Of a stretch of 5,209 bases of DNA, positions 1 through 4,803 are shown piece after piece. The DNA is from Betaproteobacteria bacterium. Its GTDB lineage: Bacteria; Pseudomonadota; Gammaproteobacteria; Burkholderiales; Rhodocyclaceae. The stretch lies in contig JAGWUW010000208.1 of NCBI GenBank assembly GCA_028868235.1, forward strand, positions 1-5,209, read 5' to 3'. The number at the start of each line of letters is the position of its first letter. The stretch's first letter is position 1. Position numbers and translations under genes: made by a program. The notes below the pieces were generated by a model. The model was not told where the DNA came from. It searched no databases and saw only the letters and a program-made list of their open reading frames with translations.

Positions 1-95
1 CCGGAAATGCTTTCCGTCTCGAAGGTGATGGCCGAAGCCGCCCCGACGTAGCCGATCAGCGCAGCGAGAACGGTTTTCTTGAAAATATTGTGCAT
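1..95 (-). CDS. Partial exported protein, probably DUF1302 family (N-terminus only)
   Basis: Only the first 31 codons are in the window; the gene continues past the left edge. It begins at an ATG read down from position 95, with a good ribosome binding site (AGAGGG, 103-108) 7 nt upstream. The visible peptide is a Sec signal peptide: MHNIFKK, a hydrophobic core (TVLAALIGYVGAA), and a likely cut after Ala-Ser-Ala (residue 22), leaving a mature start ITFETES. It lies 30 bp after the DUF1329 gene on the same strand, so the two are very probably co-transcribed. DUF1329 genes commonly sit beside genes for DUF1302, a predicted outer-membrane beta-barrel-like family whose mature N-termini often start with a short Phe/Glu-rich strand. 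The export signal is seen directly. The DUF1302 name is inferred from context and this short stretch; another secreted protein is possible. Confidence 0.6.
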   Translation of the reverse strand, partial: MHNIFKKTVLAALIGYVGAASAITFETESIS

Positions 96-125
96 GGATT
101 TACCCTCTATTTCCGTTCAGTTGGC

Positions 126-1514
126 TCAGCGTTCGCTGATGGCGCGCAGGTTGTCCGACGTATAGAAGCCTTCCTTCAGCTTCGGATCGTTGGCTTCGAC
201 GAACCAGCGCATGTCCTTGCCGCCGCCCAGCGAGCTTTGGTCGACCAGGTAGCGGTTGTCGATCAGGTTGTACTGGACGAAAGCCGGGTTGTCGCAGGAG
301 CCCGTCTCGTAAACCGGGATGACGAAGCCTTCGCGCAGCTTCCACAGCTTGCCCTGGGCATCGTAGTCCTCGGCGACGACAACAGCCCAGCTGTCTTCAT
401 CAACGTAGAAGGTGCGCTTCGGCGCGACGTGGCGGACGCCAGCCTTGACCGTGGCCTCGACCACCCAGACGCGGTGCAGCTCGTAACGACGATGGGCGCT
501 ATCGACACCGTTTTCCTTGGTCACATCGCTGAACTTGACGTTCGGGTCATACATGCCGAAGGCGTTGTAGCCGACAATCAGCTCCTTCTTGCCGACCAGC
601 TTCCAGTCGAAGCGTTCGATGGTGCCGTTGAACATGCGCGGCTCGTCCATCGTGTACTGGTTTTCGAAGCCGATCTGCGGCGCGTCATAGGCGTAGGTCG
701 GCATGCGGCGGACGCGACGCTGGCCCGGGAAGTAGTAGAAGACCTCGTTGGTCTTGTCGGTGAATACGGTGATCGCCAGCGCCTGGCCGGCCAGCGCGGT
801 CGGCGACTTGTAGGCGAAGTAGGTGTAGTACTCGACCGGCGGCATGCTGGAGAACTGAGTCGAGCCCTTCTTGCCCCACGGGAAGAAATAGGTCTGCGTA
901 GAGGTGGCGCTGATCCATTCGCTCGAACCGGCACGCGGCGACAGCGCGGTGTATAGGGTCGGCCACTCGAAACCAACACCGGAGTACTTCATCTTGGCGT
1001 TCCACATGACCTCCGTACCGTTGTGCGGCACAGGGAAGGGGATACCGGGAACAGTCGCTTCCTTCAGGCTCCAACCGTCGGCACCAATCTTGGCGGTGGT
1101 GACGTTCTTCTTGGTATTCTCAGCCACAAAATCGGGGTTGCCGCAGGTACGGCGGGATGGATACACATCCATCTTGTAGCCCTTGGTCTGCTTGATCCAT
1201 TGCACCTGACCTGGCGACAGTTGCGCAGCATACTTGTCGACGTTGCTCGCATCGATGGTGTACAGCGGCTTGTCGCCCTTGTGTTTCCAGGCATCGGCAC
1301 GGCTCTTGCCATAGCTCCAGCCTGAAGCCTGCGGCTCATTGCCACCCCAGGCCGGGATAGAACCGTCCTTGTTGGCGCCCTTCTCGGCACCGACCGGGGT
1401 CAGTTCCTTGCCGAGCCTGGCGGCATCGGCCTCCGTCGCAGCCTGTACAGAAAACGATGCGGAAAATATGGTGGCAAGGATCGCTGCGGCCCCGGCCTTC
1501 TTGAACATGATCAT
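126..1514 (-). CDS. DUF1329 family exported protein (LolA/LolB-like fold predicted)
   Basis: This is a 462-residue protein. A Sec signal peptide covers residues 1-25 (MIMFKK, hydrophobic core, cut after Val-Gln-Ala). The mature N-terminus carries a stretch typical of DUF1329, with LTPVGAE at 38-44 and DGSIPAWGG at 50-58. The total length fits the usual family size of about 450 residues. DUF1329 proteins are predicted to be periplasmic or outer-membrane-associated, with similarity to lipoprotein-sorting LolA/LolB folds; their biochemical role is not established. The only two cysteines, C124 and C407, each lie in the same local motif, C-x-N-P-x-F-V. AGGAGG (1520-1525) lies 5 nt before the ATG at 1514 and 11 nt before an alternative ATG at 1508, so the first start is preferred. 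The frame stays open upstream to an ATG at 1799, but that extension overlaps the previous gene and would bury the signal peptide. The gene has its own possible promoter and leader. Confidence 0.9.
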   Translation of the reverse strand: MIMFKKAGAAAILATIFSASFSVQAATEADAARLGKELTPVGAEKGANKDGSIPAWGGNEPQASGWSYGKSRADAWKHKGDKPLYTIDASNVDKYAAQLSPGQVQWIKQTKGYKMDVYPSRRTCGNPDFVAENTKKNVTTAKIGADGWSLKEATVPGIPFPVPHNGTEVMWNAKMKYSGVGFEWPTLYTALSPRAGSSEWISATSTQTYFFPWGKKGSTQFSSMPPVEYYTYFAYKSPTALAGQALAITVFTDKTNEVFYYFPGQRRVRRMPTYAYDAPQIGFENQYTMDEPRMFNGTIERFDWKLVGKKELIVGYNAFGMYDPNVKFSDVTKENGVDSAHRRYELHRVWVVEATVKAGVRHVAPKRTFYVDEDSWAVVVAEDYDAQGKLWKLREGFVIPVYETGSCDNPAFVQYNLIDNRYLVDQSSLGGGKDMRWFVEANDPKLKEGFYTSDNLRAISER

Positions 1515-1519
1515 TTCAA

Positions 1520-1525
1520 CCTCCT
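1520..1525 (-). promoter_or_regulatory. Strong Shine-Dalgarno that fixes the DUF1329 start
   Basis: The minus strand reads AGGAGG, 5 nt before the ATG at 1514 and 11 nt before the in-frame ATG at 1508. It rules out the long upstream extension as the real start and slightly favours 1514 over 1508. Confidence 0.85.
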
Positions 1526-1564
1526 GTGTGGTGAACAGAGCCAACCCCTCCGGCCGGCCGCAAC

Positions 1565-1601
1565 CAATTTCACTGGTTAGGGGCAGTGTAGAAATTGCCC
1601 C
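1565..1601 (-). promoter_or_regulatory. Two overlapping inverted repeats in the DUF1329 leader
   Basis: An 11-bp imperfect stem pairs CAATTTC plus ACTG (1565-1575) with CAGT plus GAAATTG (1584-1587 and 1591-1597), with a 3-nt bulge and an 8-nt loop. A second stem pairs GGGGCA (1580-1585) with TGCCCC (1596-1601). The two use overlapping bases and cannot form together. Both lie about 40-75 nt before the DUF1329 ribosome binding site, next to a run of seven Gs on the minus strand (1598-1604). They may shape leader mRNA stability or translation, or the symmetry may be a protein site. No function is shown. Confidence 0.4.
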
Positions 1602-1610
1602 CCCGTGTCC

Positions 1611-1648
1611 GTTATCAAAAATCGGCAACTTTTCTTGATCCAGATCAG
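1611..1648 (-). promoter_or_regulatory. FNR/ANR-type box and possible internal promoter upstream of DUF1329
   Basis: TTGAT-CCAG-ATCAG (1635-1648, plus-strand reading) matches the FNR/ANR/DNR consensus TTGAT-N4-ATCAA at 9 of 10 defined positions. On the minus strand a -10-like GATAAC (1616-1611, 4 of 6 matches to TATAAT) follows, centred about 28 bp downstream of the box centre. A classical class II FNR promoter would have about 31-32 bp, so the spacing is slightly short. Transcription would start near 1600-1605 and give a leader of about 90 nt for the DUF1329 gene. This could allow expression of the DUF1329/DUF1302-like pair apart from the upstream genes, in response to oxygen or nitrogen oxides. 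The box is seen directly; its activity is inferred. Confidence 0.45.
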
Positions 1649-1652
1649 ATCT

Positions 1653-1667
1653 CCCGGCAACACCGGG
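1653..1667 (-). terminator. Weak hairpin after the NTF2-like gene
   Basis: CCCGG (1653-1657) and CCGGG (1663-1667) form a 5-bp GC stem with a 5-nt loop, 16 nt after the stop codon of the NTF2-like gene. No T-run follows, so it is not a canonical intrinsic terminator. It could cause partial termination or stabilise the 3' end of the upstream message. Confidence 0.2.
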
Positions 1668-1683
1668 GTTATCCGGTACGGTC

Positions 1684-2136
1684 TTACATCGCCCCCATCG
1701 AGTACATGTCGGCCCGGATGCGCCAACCCTCCTTGCCTCTGGTCCACACAAATAGCGAGCGGACCTCGAAAGGTTTTTCCTCGGTCTTCGGCGTGACATG
1801 CCAGGTCACCCAGGACAGCGCAGCATCCGGACCGAGGCCGCGGATCGTATACACATCGAGCTTCACCTTTCGGGTATCGGCCAGCAAATGCTCAATAGTT
1901 TCCAGGACGCCCTCCGGCGTATTGACCACCGCGGTCTGGCCTTCGCCATGGATGACGGCATCACTACCCCAAACCTGGGTCGTGATGGTCTTCGCATCGC
2001 CCTTACCCCAAGCTTTTTCGAGAACGGCCAGACGCTCCCCGATAACTTGTTCGAGACCTACATCGCCAGCTTGCGCCCCCTGAGCCACCAGCCCGAGCAG
2101 CATTGCGAAAATGATTTTTTGCATGAATGCGACCAT
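1684..2136 (-). CDS. Secreted NTF2/SnoaL-like (DUF4440-type) protein
   Basis: This is a 150-residue protein. Residues 1-23 look like a Sec signal peptide (MVAFMQKII, a hydrophobic stretch, then Gln-Ala-Gln-Ala before Gly24). The mature part of about 127 residues has the pattern of the NTF2-like superfamily: an N-terminal helix containing LEKAWGKGDAKTI, a short DAVIHGEG turn, a helix with TPEGVLETIEHLL, then curved-sheet strands ending in RSLFVWTRGKEGWRI and RADMYS. Family members include small binding proteins and enzymes such as ketosteroid-isomerase-like isomerases, so the fold does not give a reaction. The ATG at 2136 is supported by AAGGAG (2144-2149) 7 nt upstream; an internal Met5 lacks such a site. 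It lies 18 bp after the cytochrome c gene, so co-transcription is very likely. It may bind or convert the substrate or product of the periplasmic amine dehydrogenase, but this is inference. Confidence 0.8.
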   Translation of the reverse strand: MVAFMQKIIFAMLLGLVAQGAQAGDVGLEQVIGERLAVLEKAWGKGDAKTITTQVWGSDAVIHGEGQTAVVNTPEGVLETIEHLLADTRKVKLDVYTIRGLGPDAALSWVTWHVTPKTEEKPFEVRSLFVWTRGKEGWRIRADMYSMGAM

Positions 2137-2154
2137 CGAATCACTCCTTGAATA

Positions 2155-2523
2155 TCACTTCAGGGTTTGCAGGAAACAAATCAGGTTTTGCCGCTCGACC
2201 GGTGACTTGAGGCCCTGGAAAGGCATGGCGGTGCCGGGCACGGCAGTATTCGGCGAAGTCAGAAAGGCATCGAGTCGGGTTTCATCCCAGGCGCCCTGCT
2301 TGGCGGCAAGGGCTGCGGAATAGTTGAAACCGTCGGCCTTGCCGGGTTCACGGCCATAGACGCCATGCAGGTTGGGGCCGACCGTATGCGGGGCGCCGGC
2401 CACCGCGACGTGGCAGATGCCGCACTTGTTGGCAAAGGTCTTCTGGCCCTTGTCGAGATTGCACTCGGCGGCGCCGGCCGCGCCCGCCAGCAGCGCGAGG
2501 AATGGGAAAATCAATTTCTTCAT
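2155..2523 (-). CDS. Periplasmic class I cytochrome c, likely electron acceptor of the amine dehydrogenase
   Basis: This is a 122-residue precursor with a Sec signal peptide (residues 1 to about 19, MKKLIFPFLALLAGAAGAA). One covalent haem site CGICH spans residues 34-38, and the distal ligand is probably Met100 in GTAMPF. The VGPNLHGVYGR segment (48-58) and the C-terminal helix LICFLQTLK resemble mitochondrial-type or c2-type cytochromes, and the size fits. Two extra cysteines, C21 and C116, lie near the two ends. No lipobox is visible, so it should be soluble in the periplasm. Its ATG overlaps the stop codon of the flavoenzyme gene (ATGA, 4-bp overlap), which points to translational coupling. 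AGGGG lies about 5 nt upstream. The frame is open further upstream to about 2700, but that part lies inside the flavoenzyme gene. The established precedent is NicA2, which reduces the cytochrome c CycN; the pairing here is inferred. Confidence 0.92.
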   Translation of the reverse strand: MKKLIFPFLALLAGAAGAAECNLDKGQKTFANKCGICHVAVAGAPHTVGPNLHGVYGREPGKADGFNYSAALAAKQGAWDETRLDAFLTSPNTAVPGTAMPFQGLKSPVERQNLICFLQTLK

Positions 2524-3965
2524 GTCCGCCCCTTCAGGTACGTCCGCACGTCGCGCGCTGCGGTAATGCCCGATTCCAGCGCACCATCGACGAAACCCCG
2601 CCAGCCTTCGGCCTGGTCGGAACCGGCCATGAACACGCCATGCTCGGCGCGGCGCAATTCCTGCAGCCCGCCGGTCAGTTGCCCCGGCCGATACCAGCAC
2701 CAGGTACCGCGCGAATACGGATCAACATCCCACTGGTAGCCGGTCACACCCAGCACGTCGGCCTCCGGCAGCAGGGTACGCAAGGCCGTTTGCACCGCTT
2801 CTTCATCCGCGATGTCGAGCAGCCCCGGCGGCCCGAAGCAGACGAGGAGCGTGCCGTCGTCGCGCTGCTGCTCGGTCCACGTCAGCGTGATCGGGCTGGG
2901 GTGCGGGGCCATGCCCATCCAGTTGCCGACCTTCTGCTTGATGTGGATATAGCACTTGGTACCGCGCCCGGTGTGGCCGTCGTTCGCCATTTTTTGCTTG
3001 CCGGCGCTCAGTTCCGGCGTCATCCGGATGTTATTCAGCACATTCAGCGGCACAGCCATGACCACGGCGCGGGCGCGATAGGTCGCGCCCTTTGCGGTAG
3101 TCACCATGCTTCCGTCTTCACCGCGGGTCACCGCGGCCACCGGCTCGGACAAGGCGACATCGCAGCCGCAATCGGCCAGCATGCGCGCCGCCAGTTCGCC
3201 CATGCCTTCACGTATCTTGTAGCGACCCAGCTTGTCGAACATGCGGTTCATGTCGAAATCGCCGAGGGACCACCAGCGCAGCATGTCGGCGAAGCCGGCC
3301 TGGCCCAGTTCGTTATGGCAGTTGATGCTCAGTTGCGGACTGAGCAGGTCGCGCAATTCGCGGTTCAGATGCAGGGCATCGAGCCGCTCCTGCAAGGAAA
3401 GCGCATCCCAGCGCACCAAGGCTTCCTTGTGAAACAGCGGGTCGTGCGCCCGCGGCAGCACGGCGCGACCGCCTTGCCCGTCCACATTGCAGAAACGCTC
3501 CATCGCCTTGGCGATCTTCTCCCACACCGGGCCGGCCTTGCCGTTGTGCAGTTTGCCGCCGCTAATCCACGACATCGTCTCGGCCGCCGCCCCCGGGCTT
3601 TCCTCGATACCCAGGCCGTAGCGGGTGATTTCGTTCCACACATAGGGCTGGCTCCAGTGTATCCAGGTGCCGCCCAGCTCGATTTTCTTGCCCTGATAGG
3701 CCGAGGTGAATGTCCGCCCGCCAATGCGGTTGCGCGCTTCCAGCAACAAGACCGACAGACCGCTTTTCGCCAGATCGCGGCTCGCCGCCAAACCGGCAAA
3801 GCCGGCACCGATGACAATCACGTCGTAGGCATCGCGCCCCGGCTTGCGGATCGCCGGCTCAGTCGCCGCGCCAGCCAGACCGGGCATACCTGCCAGACCG
3901 ACGCTGCCGGCCAGGCCGCCGAGAAAGCGCCGCCGCCCTTGGCCCTTGGCTTCCATTCCATCCAT
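2520..3965 (-). CDS. Tat-exported FAD-dependent amine oxidase/dehydrogenase, NicA2-like
   Basis: This is a 481-residue flavoprotein of the monoamine oxidase family. The N-terminus has a twin-arginine signal (GRRRFLGG, residues 10-17) followed by a Gly/Ala-rich segment, so it should reach the periplasm folded with FAD. The FAD-binding fold shows YDVIVIGAGFAG (GxGxxG, 53-58), the ribose-binding acid E76, and the GGR motif (82-84). The active site keeps a lysine (K337, GTKCYIHIK) like the MAO Lys that contacts flavin N5. Near the C-terminus GTWCWY (W422) and GWRGFVDG (F458) supply a likely aromatic cage. From memory, stretches such as RNRIGGRTFTS, HWSQPYVWNE, RYGLG and AVPLN closely match nicotine oxidoreductase NicA2 (482 residues), which also carries a Tat signal. 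The ATG at 3965 is chosen because AAAGGAG (3972-3978) lies 6 nt upstream; the longer frame begins with TTG at 3983 and has no such support. It is the first gene of the operon. The substrate is unknown. Confidence 0.93.
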   Translation of the reverse strand: MDGMEAKGQGRRRFLGGLAGSVGLAGMPGLAGAATEPAIRKPGRDAYDVIVIGAGFAGLAASRDLAKSGLSVLLLEARNRIGGRTFTSAYQGKKIELGGTWIHWSQPYVWNEITRYGLGIEESPGAAAETMSWISGGKLHNGKAGPVWEKIAKAMERFCNVDGQGGRAVLPRAHDPLFHKEALVRWDALSLQERLDALHLNRELRDLLSPQLSINCHNELGQAGFADMLRWWSLGDFDMNRMFDKLGRYKIREGMGELAARMLADCGCDVALSEPVAAVTRGEDGSMVTTAKGATYRARAVVMAVPLNVLNNIRMTPELSAGKQKMANDGHTGRGTKCYIHIKQKVGNWMGMAPHPSPITLTWTEQQRDDGTLLVCFGPPGLLDIADEEAVQTALRTLLPEADVLGVTGYQWDVDPYSRGTWCWYRPGQLTGGLQELRRAEHGVFMAGSDQAEGWRGFVDGALESGITAARDVRTYLKGRT

Positions 3966-3989
3966 ACCGCTCTCCTTTACCAAACTAAA

Positions 3990-4003
3990 TTCATTAATAT
4001 GAA
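3990..4003. repeat. Short AT-rich inverted repeat in the amine dehydrogenase leader
   Basis: TTCAT-TAAT-ATGAA is a perfect 5-bp inverted repeat 25-38 bp before the amine dehydrogenase ATG, within an AT-rich patch (about 3985-4011). It could be a regulator half-site pair or simply AT-rich promoter DNA. The overlap with -10-like sequences makes its role unclear. Confidence 0.25.
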
Positions 4004-4031
4004 ATCAATTTACTGGCTAACTTGTTAACGA

Positions 4032-4060
4032 ATACTGGGTCGCTCGACCTATTTCGTCAA
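4032..4060 (-). promoter_or_regulatory. Candidate promoter of the amine dehydrogenase operon
   Basis: On the minus strand TTGACG (4060-4055, 5 of 6 matches to the -35 consensus) is followed after 17 bp by CAGTAT (4037-4032, 3 of 6 to the -10). Transcription would start near 4025 and give a leader of about 60 nt. The whole span covers operator-like site 1, so binding there should block it. Alternative -10 sequences exist in the AT-rich patch nearer the gene. Confidence 0.35.
4038..4054. promoter_or_regulatory. Candidate TetR operator, site 1
   Basis: The palindrome GGTCG-CT-CGACC (4038-4049) is extended by TATTT. The 16 bp at 4039-4054 match site 2 (4082-4097) at 14 of 16 positions. It lies between the candidate -35 and -10 elements of the divergent operon and overlaps the candidate -35 of the regulator gene, so one bound repressor could silence both. 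TetR-family regulators often bind palindromes next to their own genes. Confidence 0.5.
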
Positions 4061-4071
4061 CGGGGTTTAAT
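4044..4071 (+). promoter_or_regulatory. Candidate promoter of the TetR regulator gene
   Basis: TCGACC (4044-4049, 4 of 6 to the -35 consensus) and TTTAAT (4066-4071, 5 of 6 to the -10) are 16 bp apart. Transcription would start near 4078, about 32 nt before the ATG. The -35 lies inside operator-like site 1 and the predicted start is just before site 2, as expected for autoregulation. Confidence 0.45.
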
Positions 4072-4081
4072 GAGAAAATTT

Positions 4082-4097
4082 GTCTATCGACCTATTT
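4082..4097. promoter_or_regulatory. Candidate TetR operator, site 2
   Basis: GTCTATCGACCTATTT repeats site 1 with two central mismatches, offset by 43 bp (about four helical turns, so on the same DNA face). It falls just downstream of the predicted start of the regulator transcript. The core GTC-N4-GAC is an imperfect version of the site 1 palindrome. Confidence 0.45.
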
Positions 4098-4109
4098 TTT
4101 TAAATCGCC

Positions 4110-4745
4110 ATGAAAAACGCAGCGCTGCAACCCGCCGGCCGAGCCGAAGCCAAAACCGCCAAGGGGCGGGCCAAGGTGCAGGACATCCTCGATGTCGCAC
4201 GGCGCCTGTTCATTGACGGTGGCTACGCCGAAATGACCATGCGGCAAGTCGCCGAGCAGACGGGAATTTCCCTGTCCAACGTCCAGCACTATTTCCCGAC
4301 CCGGGAAAACCTGTTGCAGGCCCTGCTTGAATCGGTGATGGAAAGCTACGACCTGGAGTATCGGAAGAACGAACGGCCAGAGATCGCACCTCGTGGCCAA
4401 TTAGAAGCCGCCATCCGCTACTTGCTGGCCGATACGAAAAAAGGGGAGTCGGAAAAGCTATTCGTCGAAATTTGGTCACTGTCCACCCGCGACCCGATCG
4501 GCCGCGAGATATTCGACAGGATGTACAGCCACCACCGCGCCAACCTGGCCCGTCTGATCGCCGCCGCCAAACCGGAGCTGGCGGAAAGGGAAGTTCAACA
4601 CCGCGCGGCCCTCATCGCCATGCAGATCGAGGGCTTGATGCTGCTCATCTCCGAAAACAAGCCCCGCCATCCGGAACTGGAAGGGGTCGAGGAAGCGTGC
4701 GTCGCCGCGAGCATGGGCATCGCGCTTAGGGATGCAGGTACCTGA
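4110..4745 (+). CDS. TetR/AcrR-family transcriptional regulator
   Basis: This is a 211-residue protein. The N-terminal domain follows the TetR pattern: helix 1 around KVQDILDVARRLFIDGGY (22-39), then a helix-turn-helix TMRQVAEQTGISLSNVQHYF (43-62), then TRENLLQALLE. The helical C-terminal ligand and dimer domain (about 80-205) gives no clear subfamily. It is divergent from the amine dehydrogenase operon and most likely represses both that operon and itself until a small ligand binds, probably the substrate or a product; this is inferred from layout. The ATG at 4110 is the most upstream possible start because an in-frame TAA ends at 4103. No Shine-Dalgarno is visible; a run of seven Ts (4095-4101) precedes it, so translation may be weak or depend on a U-rich leader. 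A GTG at codon 23 has AAGGGG upstream but would cut into helix 1. Tandem stops TGA-TAA end the gene. Confidence 0.92.
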   Translation: MKNAALQPAGRAEAKTAKGRAKVQDILDVARRLFIDGGYAEMTMRQVAEQTGISLSNVQHYFPTRENLLQALLESVMESYDLEYRKNERPEIAPRGQLEAAIRYLLADTKKGESEKLFVEIWSLSTRDPIGREIFDRMYSHHRANLARLIAAAKPELAEREVQHRAALIAMQIEGLMLLISENKPRHPELEGVEEACVAASMGIALRDAGT

Positions 4746-4768
4746 TAAACAGCAGAGTAGGCCAGCGG

Positions 4769-4781
4769 TCGAGTCGCTCGA
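4769..4781. repeat. Inverted repeat after the TetR gene, sharing a core with operator site 1
   Basis: TCGAG-TCG-CTCGA is a perfect 5-bp inverted repeat 24 bp after the TetR stop codon. The 9-mer GTCGCTCGA within it (4773-4781) also occurs in operator-like site 1 (4039-4047). It could be a third, weaker regulator site over the promoter at 4791, or a short 3' hairpin; no T-run follows, so a terminator role is weak. Confidence 0.25.
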
Positions 4782-4796
4782 AAGCAGCCGTATAAT
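4769..4796 (+). promoter_or_regulatory. Candidate strong promoter with perfect TATAAT
   Basis: TATAAT (4791-4796) matches the -10 consensus perfectly. The best -35 is a poor TCGAGT (4769-4774) with a 16-bp spacer. Transcription would begin around 4802-4804, exactly where the first hairpin of the following structured region starts, about 207 nt before the next gene. Confidence 0.45.
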
Positions 4797-4803
4797 GCCA
4801 TCG

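Noticed and set aside
90..956. Plus-strand open frame opposite the DUF1329 gene
   Set aside because: No recognisable domain and no ribosome binding site; it is fully antisense to a well-supported gene.
1515..1799. Upstream extension of the DUF1329 frame by 95 codons
   Set aside because: It overlaps the NTF2-like gene, has no ribosome binding site and would place the signal peptide inside the protein. AGGAGG fits the start at 1514.
2524..2700. Upstream extension of the cytochrome c frame
   Set aside because: It lies inside the flavoenzyme coding region in another frame; the signal peptide starting at 2523 and the ATGA overlap give a clear start.
3995..4009. FNR-like half-sites near the amine dehydrogenase start (TTAAT and ATCAA)
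   Set aside because: The spacing is 5 instead of 4 and the left arm mismatches; it is better explained as AT-rich promoter DNA.
2502..4028. Long open frame of about 508 codons on the plus strand
   Set aside because: It is antisense to the flavoenzyme gene. Its translation is rich in His, Arg and Ala without family motifs, and it has no ribosome binding site. It is a typical shadow in GC-rich DNA.
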